Shown piece after piece: positions 1 through 8,163 of a DNA stretch of 64,000 nucleotides. The position numbers were made by a program, and so were the translations under genes. The stretch lies in contig NZ_VLLG01000005.1 of assembly GCF_007830125.1 (NCBI RefSeq), forward strand, positions 372,001 through 436,000, given 5' to 3'. Each line of letters starts with the position of its first letter. The stretch's first letter is position 1. The notes under the pieces were generated by a model. The model was not told where the DNA came from. It saw only the letters and a program-made list of their open reading frames with translations, and made no database searches. This DNA is from Chitinophaga japonensis (GTDB lineage Bacteria; Bacteroidota; Bacteroidia; Chitinophagales; Chitinophagaceae).

Positions 1-945
1 CACAGAAGAATAGGCATAGCGGGTAGGCACGATCTTGTCATAGCCGGAATAATAGCAGCCATCGCCAAAATAAGCCTGCACAGCGCGGGAGCCTAGCTGG
101 AACTGCAATTTGTTATTGTTCGGATATACAGGGCTGAACTGGAATTCCAGGATGGCTTCCGCGGTATTGGGCTTGTTGTAATCCCACAGGTCTTTGTAGG
201 GCACCAGCGAATAATCGCCCATCATTTTTTCAAAGCATTCGGCTGCTTTAGCAAAATCACGCAGGCCGGTAGATTCGGGTGCCGCCATATAGGCCTTGCC
301 CAGCATGGCCCAGGCAGCGCCGGAAGTAGCCCGGCCGGGATCATTGGTTTTGGGACAGTGCTCCGCTGCGCGCTGCAGGTCTTCAATAATGAAGGCCCAC
401 ACATCTTTCAGCGGCTGACGGCGAAGGCCCAGCTCCGCTTCTCGATCCAGGTCGCGGATAGGGATCTCGCCCCAGTACATGGCCAACTGAAAATCGATGA
501 AGCCGCGCACAAAAGAGGCTTCGCCAAGCAGCTTCGCTTCGCGGGTGCCGGGCGTCACATCCTGCCGGCTAAGCCCTCTCACGATCTTGGCGGCTTCATT
601 CACCAGCGGCCAGCGGATATTCCACTGGTTGGCGATGTGGTTCAGCGTGGCGTTGAGGTTGGCGTCGTAACGATCCAGTCCGCCTTTGTTCGGATCGCTT
701 TTCATCTGGAAAGCGCCCTGCTGGGTTTCATCGGTTCCCATCATCATGATGAGGCCCTGTTCATCCGTACGAACGGCTTTCCAATTGGCATAAATGCCTT
801 TGAGGCTTGTTTCCACCAGGTCCAGGTCGGAATATACCTGGCGCTCATCGAGCTTTGTCATACTCTTTTCATCCAGGAACTTTTTGCAGGAAGCCGTGCA
901 TAATACGAATACTGCTACCAGGGCTGATATTATAGTGCGTTGCAT
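1..945 (-). CDS. susD: SusD/RagB-family nutrient-binding lipoprotein (3' end outside window)
   Basis: Surface lipoprotein that caps the neighbouring SusC channel and binds the glycan or other nutrient. The visible 315 codons start at ATG 945 and run off the window, so the C-terminus is missing. The N-terminus is a lipoprotein signal: a hydrophobic stretch ending LCTASC, with the lipid-carrying Cys at about residue 19, followed by KKFLDE, a typical SusD mature start. Later blocks such as FVRGFIDFQLAMYWGEIP and the TPR-like region around ATSGAAWAMLGKAYMA are characteristic of the family. It follows susC by 20 nt on the same strand, so the two are co-transcribed. The substrate cannot be read from this fragment because any enzyme genes of the locus lie outside the window. 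Confidence 0.93.
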   Translation of the reverse strand, partial: MQRTIISALVAVFVLCTASCKKFLDEKSMTKLDERQVYSDLDLVETSLKGIYANWKAVRTDEQGLIMMMGTDETQQGAFQMKSDPNKGGLDRYDANLNATLNHIANQWNIRWPLVNEAAKIVRGLSRQDVTPGTREAKLLGEASFVRGFIDFQLAMYWGEIPIRDLDREAELGLRRQPLKDVWAFIIEDLQRAAEHCPKTNDPGRATSGAAWAMLGKAYMAAPESTGLRDFAKAAECFEKMMGDYSLVPYKDLWDYNKPNTAEAILEFQFSPVYPNNNKLQFQLGSRAVQAYFGDGCYYSGYDKIVPTRYAYSSV

Positions 946-965
946 AATTTTAACTTTGCGTTTTT

Positions 966-3900
966 TTAAAAACCTACATTCAATCCAAATACAAACATCT
1001 TCACCGGGGGATAGCCGTAGTCGCCGGTTTCCGGGTCCATACCCTTGTATGGCGTGATGCAGAACAGGTTGGAACCGGTTACATACAGGCGCAGGTTATT
1101 GAGCTTCCAGGCGCTCAACATGTGCTGCGGGAGATTGTAGGCAAGCGTTAATGCGGACAGGCGCAGGAAAGACGCGTTCTGGATAGCGTAATCCAGGTCC
1201 GACGGGTTGTAGCGGTTGTAGCTGGTATTGGTGATCACCCGGGGAATATCCGTACTGGTATGCTCCGGCGTCCAGCGGTCCAGCAGGTCCACGGAAGCCA
1301 TGCTTTCACCAATGCTGTTGATCAGCCCCTCGTAATAGCTGCTGATCTTTTTAGCGCCGTAGGAGTAGGTAAACATGGCATTCAGCGTAAAGGCCTTGTA
1401 GGAAAGATTTGTAGAGAAGCCGCCATAGAACTTGGGATCTGTTTTGGCCACTATGGTCCGGTCGTACTGGTCCACAATGCCATCGGGCTTGCCGGCGGGG
1501 CCGGCTATATCCCTGGCAAAGAGATCACCCGGGCTTACCGTCTTGCCGTTGTAATTCAGGTGCTCCCATTCCGCGCGGTTGGACTCCTGTGCAATGCCGC
1601 CGGATTGAAGGGTGTAAATAGTATGCAGCGAACGGCCCAGGAAAATATTGCCTTCCCGCTGTATCACGTTCTCATACGTGTTGTACAGCACCGTAGCGTC
1701 CCCGTACAACTGCTTTACGGTATTCTTGTCGAAGGAAATATTGCCGGACAGCGTCCAGTTCAGGTTTTTCTGCCGGATGATCTCGCCGGTGACGGAAAAT
1801 TCCATACCCTTGTTGTTCACGCGGCCGATGTTCTCCCATTCCTGCGTATAGCCGGTAGTGGTAGCCAGGGAGCGGTTCAGCAGCAGGTTGTCGTTGTTGA
1901 TATAAAAGAAGTCCGCGGTAATGCTCAGCCTGGACCGGAACAAACCCATGTCGAGGCCCACATTCGCCTGCTTCTGCTTTTCCCAGGTGATGTCCGGGTT
2001 GCCGCGGCGACCATCGTTCGCCAGCAGGGCATTGCCGTTGTCCACCCTGGAGCCATAGAGGGTTTGATAAGCGTAGTTGCTGATATCCTGGTTGCCCACC
2101 ACGCCATAGCCTACACGCAATTTCAACTGGCTGAACAGGGATGATGCCTTCAGGAAATTCTCCCGGTTAATATTCCAGGCTGCGGATACGGAAGGGAACA
2201 GTCCCCAGCGATGCCCCTCCGCAAAACGGGAAGAACCGTCATAGCGGGCCGTGGCCGTGAGCATGTACTTGTCTTTATAGCTGTAATTTACGCGGCCCAG
2301 GAAAGAAAGCAGGGAGTACGCGTAGAAGTCGGAGCCCAGCACAGATTTATCGATGGCCGCGGCTCCTCCCAGGTCATAGTAGGAAAGGTCATCGCTGGCA
2401 AAGCGGTCGCCCTGCGCTTTGGTATAACTGGAGCTGCGCTTGCTGGAGCTGGAGCCTGCCAGGGCAGTGAGCTGGTGGTCGGAAGCAATGGTGGTGGTGT
2501 AAGTAATGGTGTTATCCCACTGCCAGTAAGTATCGCTCCATCTTTCGTGCTTGGCGCGTGCATCGCCGTTATAGTGGCGCACGGCTTCCTGGATATTATG
2601 GGGCGTAAACTCAAACCATTCCTGCGTGCCGTAATCCAGTGAATAGCTGGAGCGTATGTCCAGTCCTTTCAACGGGGTGATATCTATATAGTTGGCAGTA
2701 GTAATACGGCTACGGTTACGATCGCGCTGCATAAGCAATGAGTTGAAGGGATTGAAATCATTGTTATTCTGCTCCCCGTGCGAGCGATAGTAGATCGTGA
2801 GATAGTCGGTTGTATAGCGCGTAGCCGGATCGCGGTAAGGCGCATAGTCCAGCAGGGGGTTGGCATTGAGGGCCTTCCCGTACACATCGTCGGAAGGGAT
2901 ATCGTCGTTGGTGCGGGTAAAGCCGGTGTTGGTGCCCACTTTCAGCCATTTCTTCACATTATACTCGGCGTTAAAACGACCGGTGTACTTGTCCTGCTTT
3001 GTTTCCTGCACTACGCCCTTCACGCCGGCATAGCCAAGGCTCAGGTAAAATGTTCCCCGGTCCGAACCGCCGGAAAAGCTCAGCGCATGGTTCTGCTGGA
3101 AGCCGGTGCGGGTTACCTGGTCCAGCCAGTTAAAGCTTCGCTTATTGTTATAGGCCTCGAATTCCTGGCCGGAGAAAGCGATATTGGAAGCCAGCAGCAC
3201 GTTATCAATATACTCCTGGCGATTGGCGTCCGGATGATCTTTCATATAACCGTTAGCGTAAGCGTCAATACGCAGGGCTGCCAGTTCCTGTGCATTCATT
3301 GTCTTTGGCATCCGCGTAAAGCTGGAAAAACCGGCCCAGCTATCGTAGGTCACGAGCCCGTCCCCTCCCCTGCGCCGGCCCTTTTTGGTAGTGATCACCA
3401 CCACGCCGTTGGCGCCGCGGGAGCCGTACAGCGCGGTGGCGGAAGCATCTTTCAGCACCTGTACGGACGCCACGTCATTCACATTCACGGCATTAAAACC
3501 GCCCTGGTTGTTTTCCATCACCACGCCGTCCACCACGAAGATGGGCGAAGCGCCGGCGTTAATAGTGTTGGTACCGCGGATCCTGATAGTGGCATCGTCG
3601 CTGGGACGGGTGCCGCTGCTGACGAAAACGCCGGCTGCATTGCCCTGCAAAGCCTGGTTAATGTTGGTAACGGGCCGTTCCAGCAGGGTTTTGGAGTCCA
3701 CGCTAGCCACTGCGCCGGTCAGGTCTGACTTTTTCATACGGGCGCCCACTACCACTACTTCATCCACATTAGCAGTGGCCTGTTTCATTTTGATGCTTAG
3801 CGGAGCAGCGCCTGTGAAAGGCACTGTCTGCGTTTCATAGCCCAGGAAGCTAAGCTCCAGCGTGCCGGTTTCCACACTGGCGTTCAGCATAAAAGCGCCG

Positions 3901-4103
3901 TGACCGTCTGTCACGGTGCCGGTTTGTGTACCGGAGAGTTTCACCGACACGCCGGGAAGGGGCTCTCCTTGCAGATCAGTGACAGTACCGGAAATCCTTC
4001 CGCCCTGTGCAAAAACGGGCGCAATACCGCCCAGTATGACCATGATGACGAGGAATAACACTTGCATTCCGGAAGTAATTCTTACATGCATAACGTGAAG
4101 CAT
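966..4103 (-). CDS. susC: SusC/RagA-family TonB-linked outer membrane transporter
   Basis: TonB-dependent outer-membrane channel that imports the ligand captured by SusD. About 1045 residues, normal for the family. Order of parts: signal peptide ending PVFAQ; carboxypeptidase-regulatory-like domain (about residues 35-110, GTVTDLQGEPLPGVSVKL); TonB-box-like stretch DEVVVVGAR; plug with the signature ASATALYGSRGANGVVVITT; 22-strand barrel; C-terminal aromatic residue (GLNVGF). The ATG at 4103 is followed by a second in-frame ATG at 4091; either would leave a workable signal peptide. First gene of the susCD operon, reading from the promoter near 4290. No FecR-type anti-sigma or ECF sigma gene sits directly upstream, so local trans-envelope signalling control is not evident. 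Confidence 0.95.
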   Translation of the reverse strand: MLHVMHVRITSGMQVLFLVIMVILGGIAPVFAQGGRISGTVTDLQGEPLPGVSVKLSGTQTGTVTDGHGAFMLNASVETGTLELSFLGYETQTVPFTGAAPLSIKMKQATANVDEVVVVGARMKKSDLTGAVASVDSKTLLERPVTNINQALQGNAAGVFVSSGTRPSDDATIRIRGTNTINAGASPIFVVDGVVMENNQGGFNAVNVNDVASVQVLKDASATALYGSRGANGVVVITTKKGRRRGGDGLVTYDSWAGFSSFTRMPKTMNAQELAALRIDAYANGYMKDHPDANRQEYIDNVLLASNIAFSGQEFEAYNNKRSFNWLDQVTRTGFQQNHALSFSGGSDRGTFYLSLGYAGVKGVVQETKQDKYTGRFNAEYNVKKWLKVGTNTGFTRTNDDIPSDDVYGKALNANPLLDYAPYRDPATRYTTDYLTIYYRSHGEQNNNDFNPFNSLLMQRDRNRSRITTANYIDITPLKGLDIRSSYSLDYGTQEWFEFTPHNIQEAVRHYNGDARAKHERWSDTYWQWDNTITYTTTIASDHQLTALAGSSSSKRSSSYTKAQGDRFASDDLSYYDLGGAAAIDKSVLGSDFYAYSLLSFLGRVNYSYKDKYMLTATARYDGSSRFAEGHRWGLFPSVSAAWNINRENFLKASSLFSQLKLRVGYGVVGNQDISNYAYQTLYGSRVDNGNALLANDGRRGNPDITWEKQKQANVGLDMGLFRSRLSITADFFYINNDNLLLNRSLATTTGYTQEWENIGRVNNKGMEFSVTGEIIRQKNLNWTLSGNISFDKNTVKQLYGDATVLYNTYENVIQREGNIFLGRSLHTIYTLQSGGIAQESNRAEWEHLNYNGKTVSPGDLFARDIAGPAGKPDGIVDQYDRTIVAKTDPKFYGGFSTNLSYKAFTLNAMFTYSYGAKKISSYYEGLINSIGESMASVDLLDRWTPEHTSTDIPRVITNTSYNRYNPSDLDYAIQNASFLRLSALTLAYNLPQHMLSAWKLNNLRLYVTGSNLFCITPYKGMDPETGDYGYPPVKMFVFGLNVGF

Positions 4104-4286
4104 AAGTGGTTTATAAAGGTTCTTTTTTAATGATAGGTATATACTAGTTGATAATCGCTGATGAACGTGGCTTTGATACAGATGGCCCCGAAAAATTCCC
4201 CCAAATGATATTATCCATTAATAAACCGTTGATTTTCAGTTCAAGTACGTAGCATCTATTGGTTTGTTCTATTCTGTTCTACCAAA

Positions 4287-4316
4287 CAAATATAGGGTTA
4301 GTTCCGAAAATCCCAA
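4287..4316 (-). promoter_or_regulatory. Promoter of the susCD operon
   Basis: On the minus strand TTG (4316-4314) is followed after 19 nt by TATATTTG (4294-4287), an exact match to the Bacteroidota TAnnTTTG minus-7 box. It would give a leader of about 180 nt before susC. A direct repeat TGTTCTA (4265-4271 and 4275-4281) lies just downstream, around the expected start of transcription. The rest of 4104-4489 contains no gene I can support. Confidence 0.6.
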
Positions 4317-4489
4317 CTTATTTTTTGATGGATGGAAAAATTGAGAAAGACTTCAGCGCATGCTTTACACTGTTAAGTGCGAATACCAAACGGGGAGCGA
4401 TCTGCCGGAACAGTTGCAGGGCCGCTGCCGCCGTGCTCAGCCTGGTCAAAATGGTACAGCATTTGGGCCTTCTGTATAAAAAGCGAGCT

Positions 4490-5116
4490 ATGATACATGC
4501 ATCAAAAAAGCTGGTACTGCTGGCATTGGGAGGCATAGGATTACTGGCTGCATGGGCCTGTAATAATAACAGGAATGCCGGGGAGAACGACACTACCTTA
4601 TTAGATGCGGCGCCTCCTGCAGACTCCGCTGCTATGGCCACCGGATCGGATTTTAACCAGACCGTGACCTTCAAACAATATTCGTTTGTCGTGAACGCAA
4701 AAGGGGAAGATACGCTGCGCCGCCTTGTAATTACCGGTAATGACAGCGCCAGTTCCTTTGCGGAAGTAAATACGCCGATGGAAGGCAGCATCTACTACTG
4801 TGAGGCCGCAGACCTGGATAATGACGGCCAGCCGGAAGTATACTGCTTTGCCAGGGGCGCCGACAGTGCAGACTTTACCAAGGTATATGCATATGCTATT
4901 GACCAGCAGGGTAACCTGCCCATCAGTTTCCCGGAGCTGACCTCCGAAGACGCTGAAAACTATATGGGGCATGATTCCCTCTACATTGAAAAGGGGTATG
5001 TGGTACGCTCCTTCCCCATTGGCATGGCCGAAGCGGGAGATACCGTACCCAGGAAAACGATCCGGTATACCCTGAAGCGCGGCCCCTCCGCTTACCGGCT
5101 GGAACAGGTGGAATGA
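4490..5116 (+). CDS. Hypothetical lipoprotein
   Basis: A 208-residue protein of unknown function. I chose ATG 4490 because it gives a clean lipoprotein signal: basic start MIHASKK, hydrophobic core, and lipobox LLAAWAC with the Cys near residue 20. An upstream in-frame extension to 4259 would bury this signal. The mature part opens with an Asn/Asp/Ala-rich linker and contains DLDNDGQPEVYCFARG, an aspartate-rich segment of the kind seen in calcium-binding FG-GAP or VCBS-like loops. That resemblance is short and I do not assign a domain. It is expected to be anchored in the outer or inner membrane facing the periplasm. It lies divergent from susC and 87 nt upstream of the Rrf2 gene; no functional link is visible. 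Confidence 0.75.
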   Translation: MIHASKKLVLLALGGIGLLAAWACNNNRNAGENDTTLLDAAPPADSAAMATGSDFNQTVTFKQYSFVVNAKGEDTLRRLVITGNDSASSFAEVNTPMEGSIYYCEAADLDNDGQPEVYCFARGADSADFTKVYAYAIDQQGNLPISFPELTSEDAENYMGHDSLYIEKGYVVRSFPIGMAEAGDTVPRKTIRYTLKRGPSAYRLEQVE

Positions 5117-5151
5117 CGGAGGCTATCCGGCGGACAAAATAAAAGAGTTTA

Positions 5152-5184
5152 TTGTCCTTTATTGCAGGCAATGCGTTATCTTTG
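5152..5184 (+). promoter_or_regulatory. Promoter with palindromic operator for the Rrf2/haemoglobin genes
   Basis: TATCTTTG (5177-5184) is an exact TAnnTTTG minus-7 box, with TTG at 5152-5154, 22 nt upstream. Between them lies the 12-bp palindrome ATTGC-AG-GCAAT (5161-5172). Its position in the spacer suggests an operator, most simply for the Rrf2 protein encoded next. The box also shows that translation begins at ATG 5204 rather than further upstream. Confidence 0.55.
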
Positions 5185-5203
5185 CCTGGTAAACGAAACC
5201 GGA

Positions 5204-5638
5204 ATGTTTTCCAAGACCTGTGAATATGCCATTCGCGCCGTGATCTTTATCGCCCAGGCCACTAAAGACGGCGGTAAAGTGGGCATCAGGGAAATAGCCA
5301 AAGGCATTGATGCGCCCGAGCCTTTTATCGCCAAGATTCTGCAGGAGCTTGGCAGGAAACAGTTATTGCAATCCATAAAAGGCCCGAACGGCGGCTTCTA
5401 CCTGGATAAAGCCTCCTTACGCCGCTCCCTGGCGGACATCGTAGTAGCTACGGACGGTGAACAGCTTTTTTCAGGTTGCGGCCTTGGCCTGCCGCAGTGC
5501 TCAGAGGCACAGCCCTGCCCCATTCACCATGCTTTCAAAAAAGTGAGGAATGAGCTGCATGCCATGCTGGAACAGGCAAAGATCGGGACGTTTACGGCAC
5601 AACTGGAACAAAACCTGACTTTCCTGAAGCGGCCCTAG
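5204..5638 (+). CDS. Rrf2-family transcriptional regulator, possible Fe-S sensor (NsrR/IscR-like)
   Basis: DNA-binding regulator of about 144 residues. It starts MFSKTCEYAIRAVIFIA, the classic Rrf2 opening, followed by the winged helix (IREIAKGIDAPEPFIAKIL) and the wing GPNGGFYL. Three cysteines follow about residues 85-105 (CGLGLPQCSEAQPC), spaced C-x6-C-x5-C. This is close to the cluster-binding pattern of IscR and NsrR, so an iron-sulfur cofactor is plausible but not proven. The next gene, 24 nt downstream, encodes a truncated haemoglobin, which fits a nitric-oxide or redox sensor controlling detoxification. ATG 5204 is chosen because the minus-7 box ends at 5184. The regulator probably acts on the palindrome in its own promoter. 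Confidence 0.88.
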   Translation: MFSKTCEYAIRAVIFIAQATKDGGKVGIREIAKGIDAPEPFIAKILQELGRKQLLQSIKGPNGGFYLDKASLRRSLADIVVATDGEQLFSGCGLGLPQCSEAQPCPIHHAFKKVRNELHAMLEQAKIGTFTAQLEQNLTFLKRP

Positions 5639-5662
5639 CCACCGGGCTTTCAAATATTTTGC

Positions 5663-6052
5663 ATGATGAAGGATATAACCGTGATGGAGGATATACAACT
5701 GCTGGTGAACACTTTCTATGAAAAGGTACAGGCGGATGAATTGCTGGGACCGATCTTTAACGGCGTGATACAGGACCGCTGGCCGGTGCACCTGGAAAAA
5801 ATGTACCGGTTCTGGCAAACGGTGCTGCTGGAAGAGCATACCTATTTTGGCAGGCCCTTCCCTCCCCATGCCCAGCTCCCCATTGAGCAGGCCCATTTTG
5901 ATACCTGGCTGCGCCACTGGCATGAAACGGTGGACAGCCTTTTTGCCGGTCCCAAAGCAGAAGAAGCTAAATGGAGGGGCGGTAAAATGGCCCTTATGTT
6001 CATGTCCAAGCTCGACTATTACCGGAACGGCACCGGCACACCTTTGCTGTAA
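5663..6052 (+). CDS. Group III truncated haemoglobin
   Basis: Small haem protein of up to 129 residues, likely binding O2 or NO. Family marks are NTFYEKVQADELLGPIF near the start, HLEKMYRFWQTVL, the YFGRPFPPHAQL segment, and the proximal histidine in QAHFDTWLRHWHETVD, followed by AKWRGGKMALMFMSKL. Three in-frame ATGs (5663, 5666, 5684) could serve as start. It directly follows the Rrf2 regulator and is probably co-transcribed with it. The pairing of an Fe-S-type Rrf2 regulator with a globin suggests a role in handling nitrosative or oxidative stress; that role is inferred from context. Confidence 0.9.
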   Translation: MMKDITVMEDIQLLVNTFYEKVQADELLGPIFNGVIQDRWPVHLEKMYRFWQTVLLEEHTYFGRPFPPHAQLPIEQAHFDTWLRHWHETVDSLFAGPKAEEAKWRGGKMALMFMSKLDYYRNGTGTPLL

Positions 6053-6057
6053 ACCCG

Positions 6058-6065
6058 TAACTTTA
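6058..6065 (+). promoter_or_regulatory. Candidate minus-7 box for the DUF488 gene
   Basis: TAACTTTA, one base off TAnnTTTG, lies 20 nt before ATG 6086, the usual distance. No good minus-33 TTG is visible. Confidence 0.3.
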
Positions 6066-6085
6066 TTGTATCAGCCGCTCACGCT

Positions 6086-6436
6086 ATGATACACGTTAAA
6101 CGCATATATGACGCCCCGGCGCCGGCAGACGGCTACCGCATCCTGGTGGACCGCCTGTGGCCCCGTGGCATAGCGAAGGATGCCGCCCGTATGGACCGCT
6201 GGCTGAAGGAGGTCGCTCCTTCTACCGCATTAAGAAAATGGCTGCACCAGGACCCCGCCCGCTGGCATGATTTCAGGGAACGGTATACCGCGGAACTGGC
6301 AGGATCATCTGCCGTGGAAGAACTGCTGTCCATCATCCGGCAGCAGGCCACCGTCACCTTCCTCTATGCGGCCAAAGACGAAGCGCACAACCACGCGCTG
6401 GTATTGCGCGACTATGTTAACAGGCTGCTGCACTGA
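6086..6436 (+). CDS. DUF488-family protein (YeaO-like)
   Basis: A 116-residue protein of the DUF488/YeaO family, whose biochemical function is not established. Diagnostic blocks are VKRIYDAPAPADGYRILVDR, LWPRGIAKDAARMDRWLKEV, APSTALRKWLHQDPARW, and the C-terminal VTFLYAAKDEAHNHALVLRD. Length is normal for the family. It sits between the globin gene and the DGPF protein gene on the same strand, with its own weak promoter box. No membrane segment or signal peptide is present, so it should be cytoplasmic. Confidence 0.88.
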   Translation: MIHVKRIYDAPAPADGYRILVDRLWPRGIAKDAARMDRWLKEVAPSTALRKWLHQDPARWHDFRERYTAELAGSSAVEELLSIIRQQATVTFLYAAKDEAHNHALVLRDYVNRLLH

Positions 6437-6477
6437 AAATATTTTTTCCCCCGGATGTCCAATCAGGACCGTCTCAC

Positions 6478-6506
6478 TTGTTATAAGGGTGTAATGCATA
6501 TATTTA
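6478..6506 (+). promoter_or_regulatory. Candidate promoter of the DGPF/ECF42 pair
   Basis: TTG (6478-6480), an 18-nt spacer and TATATTTA (6499-6506, one base off TAnnTTTG) lie 22 nt before ATG 6529. The imperfect box may mean the pair depends on another sigma factor, possibly the encoded one. Confidence 0.4.
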
Positions 6507-6528
6507 ATCACATTTAAACCTTAAAAAA

Positions 6529-6885
6529 ATGGACGAGTACTTATTGCTGATGCGCCTGGACATCCTTACCAAAGAAGCCCAGCCTTCACCGGAGCAACTG
6601 GAGGTATACATGAAGCAGTATTATGACTGGGTGGGCGGTATTGCCGCTCAGAACAAGTTCGTGGGCGGCAAAGGACTGTCTACCGAAGGCAAGGTCCTGA
6701 AGTACAACAACGTGATGACGGACGGGCCTTATGCCGAGATCAAGGAATCGCTGGCGGGCTTTATTATCATAAAGGCCCGGGATTTTGACGAGGCGGTGAG
6801 CTTTGCCCGGGAATGCCCGATACTGGAAGGCGAGGGCAATACCGTGGAAGTTAGAAAAGTGGTGACGGAACACCATAACTGCTAA
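6529..6885 (+). CDS. DGPF/YCII-domain protein partnered with ECF42 sigma factor
   Basis: A 118-residue ferredoxin-like-fold protein of the YCII/DGPF group. It opens MDEYLLLMRLDI and carries the signature VMTDGPYAEIKESLAGF; the family motif DGPF appears here as DGPY. The end FARECPILEGEGNTVEVRKV is also typical. The sigma-factor gene begins 8 nt after its stop, so the two are one transcription unit. DGPF genes next to TPR-extended ECF42 sigma factors are a known arrangement; in studied cases the sigma factor controls the DGPF genes. The molecular role of DGPF proteins remains unclear. A second YCII gene lies at 28507-28848. Confidence 0.9.
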   Translation: MDEYLLLMRLDILTKEAQPSPEQLEVYMKQYYDWVGGIAAQNKFVGGKGLSTEGKVLKYNNVMTDGPYAEIKESLAGFIIIKARDFDEAVSFARECPILEGEGNTVEVRKVVTEHHNC

Positions 6886-6893
6886 AGCGCTTT

Positions 6894-8132
6894 ATGAACG
6901 AGGGGCCCCTCATACCACACCTGTTCAGAACAGAATACCGGAAAATAGTGGCGGTACTTTGCAAGCGCTTCGGGTTTGAGCAGATAGCCACGGCGGAGGA
7001 TATTGCCAGCGATACCTTCCTGACGGCCGCGCAAACCTGGGGCCTGAAAGGCATTCCACCCAACCCGGTGGCCTGGCTGTACAACGTGGCGAAGAATAAA
7101 GCAAAGAATCACCTGCAGCGGGACCAGGTGTTTGCCAACAGCGTGGCGCCGGTATTGAAAGACCAGGCGTCCGCTACGGACGAAATAGACCTGTCGCCGC
7201 AAAACATCAATGACAGCCAGTTGCAGATGATGTTTGCGGTTTGCCACCCGGCCATCCCGGTGGAAGCGCAGATCGGGCTGTCGCTGCGCATTCTTTGCGG
7301 TTTTGGGATCGATGAAATTGCCAACGCTTTTCTCACCGGTAAGGACACCATCAACAAAAGGCTGTTCCGGGCCAAAGAAAAGCTCCGGGAAGCAAAGGTG
7401 CATATCGGGTGGCCTGCTCCTGCTGAAATGGAAGAACGGCTGTCTGCCGTGCTGGCCACCATTTACCTGTTGTTCAATGAAGGTTATTATTCCATCAGCC
7501 AGGATAAGACCCTGCGCCGCGAGCTCTGTTTTGAGGCCATGCGCCTTTGCACCATGCTGGTGGAAAATGAGCCCACCAACCAGCCGGCTGCCAACGCACT
7601 GCTGGCGCTCATGTGCTTTCACGCCTCCCGGTTTGATGCAAGGGTCAATGCGCAGGGGGAGCTGGTGCTGTATGAAGCGCAGGATACCAGCCTGTGGAAC
7701 ACAGACCTCATCAGCAAGGGCGGCTATTTTTTACACCGCGCCTCCAGCGGCCGCCAGCTCTCCAGGTATCACCTGGAAGCAGGCATTGCTTACTGGAATA
7801 CGCAGCCGGCGGATACGAAGGAAAAATGGGAGCACATCTTACAACTCTATAACCAACTGCTGCTGGTTGCCTACTCTCCTATTGCCGCACTGAACAGGAC
7901 CTACGCGCTTTCCAAAGCCCGGGGCAAACAGGTGGCCCTTGCTGCAGCAGAAAAGCTGGACCTGGCGGATCATCACTTTTACCACCTGCTGCTGGGAGAG
8001 CTGTACACAGGCATTGACCAGGCCAACGCCCTGCAACATTTCCGGCGCGCCCTTTCACTGGCAAAAACGGATGCAGACCGGCATGCGATCCGGCAAAGGA
8101 TGAACGGTCCGGGCGCAACGCCTGAAGTTTAG
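6894..8132 (+). CDS. ECF42-type RNA polymerase sigma factor with C-terminal TPR-like extension
   Basis: A 412-residue sigma factor, about twice the length of an ordinary ECF sigma. Region sigma-2 occupies about residues 10-75 (ATAEDIASDTFLTAAQTW, NPVAWLYNVAKNKAKNHL). Region sigma-4 lies about 115-165 (CGFGIDEIANAFLTGKDTIN, KRLFRAKEKLRE). The long helical C-terminal part contains the ECF42 marks YLLFNEGYY, ANALLALMCFHASRFDAR, LYEAQDTSLWN and SPIAALNRTYALSK, and ends in a TPR-like segment. No anti-sigma factor or membrane protein is adjacent; in this group the C-terminal extension is thought to regulate activity. The DGPF gene just upstream is the expected partner. Confidence 0.92.
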   Translation: MNEGPLIPHLFRTEYRKIVAVLCKRFGFEQIATAEDIASDTFLTAAQTWGLKGIPPNPVAWLYNVAKNKAKNHLQRDQVFANSVAPVLKDQASATDEIDLSPQNINDSQLQMMFAVCHPAIPVEAQIGLSLRILCGFGIDEIANAFLTGKDTINKRLFRAKEKLREAKVHIGWPAPAEMEERLSAVLATIYLLFNEGYYSISQDKTLRRELCFEAMRLCTMLVENEPTNQPAANALLALMCFHASRFDARVNAQGELVLYEAQDTSLWNTDLISKGGYFLHRASSGRQLSRYHLEAGIAYWNTQPADTKEKWEHILQLYNQLLLVAYSPIAALNRTYALSKARGKQVALAAAEKLDLADHHFYHLLLGELYTGIDQANALQHFRRALSLAKTDADRHAIRQRMNGPGATPEV

Positions 8133-8140
8133 TATTTTTA
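8133..8140 (+). promoter_or_regulatory. Candidate minus-7 box for the aldo/keto reductase gene
   Basis: TATTTTTA, one base off TAnnTTTG, overlaps the sequence just after the sigma-factor stop codon and lies 23 nt before ATG 8164. Confidence 0.3.
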
Positions 8141-8163
8141 GCGGATCATAAAACAAAGACCGT

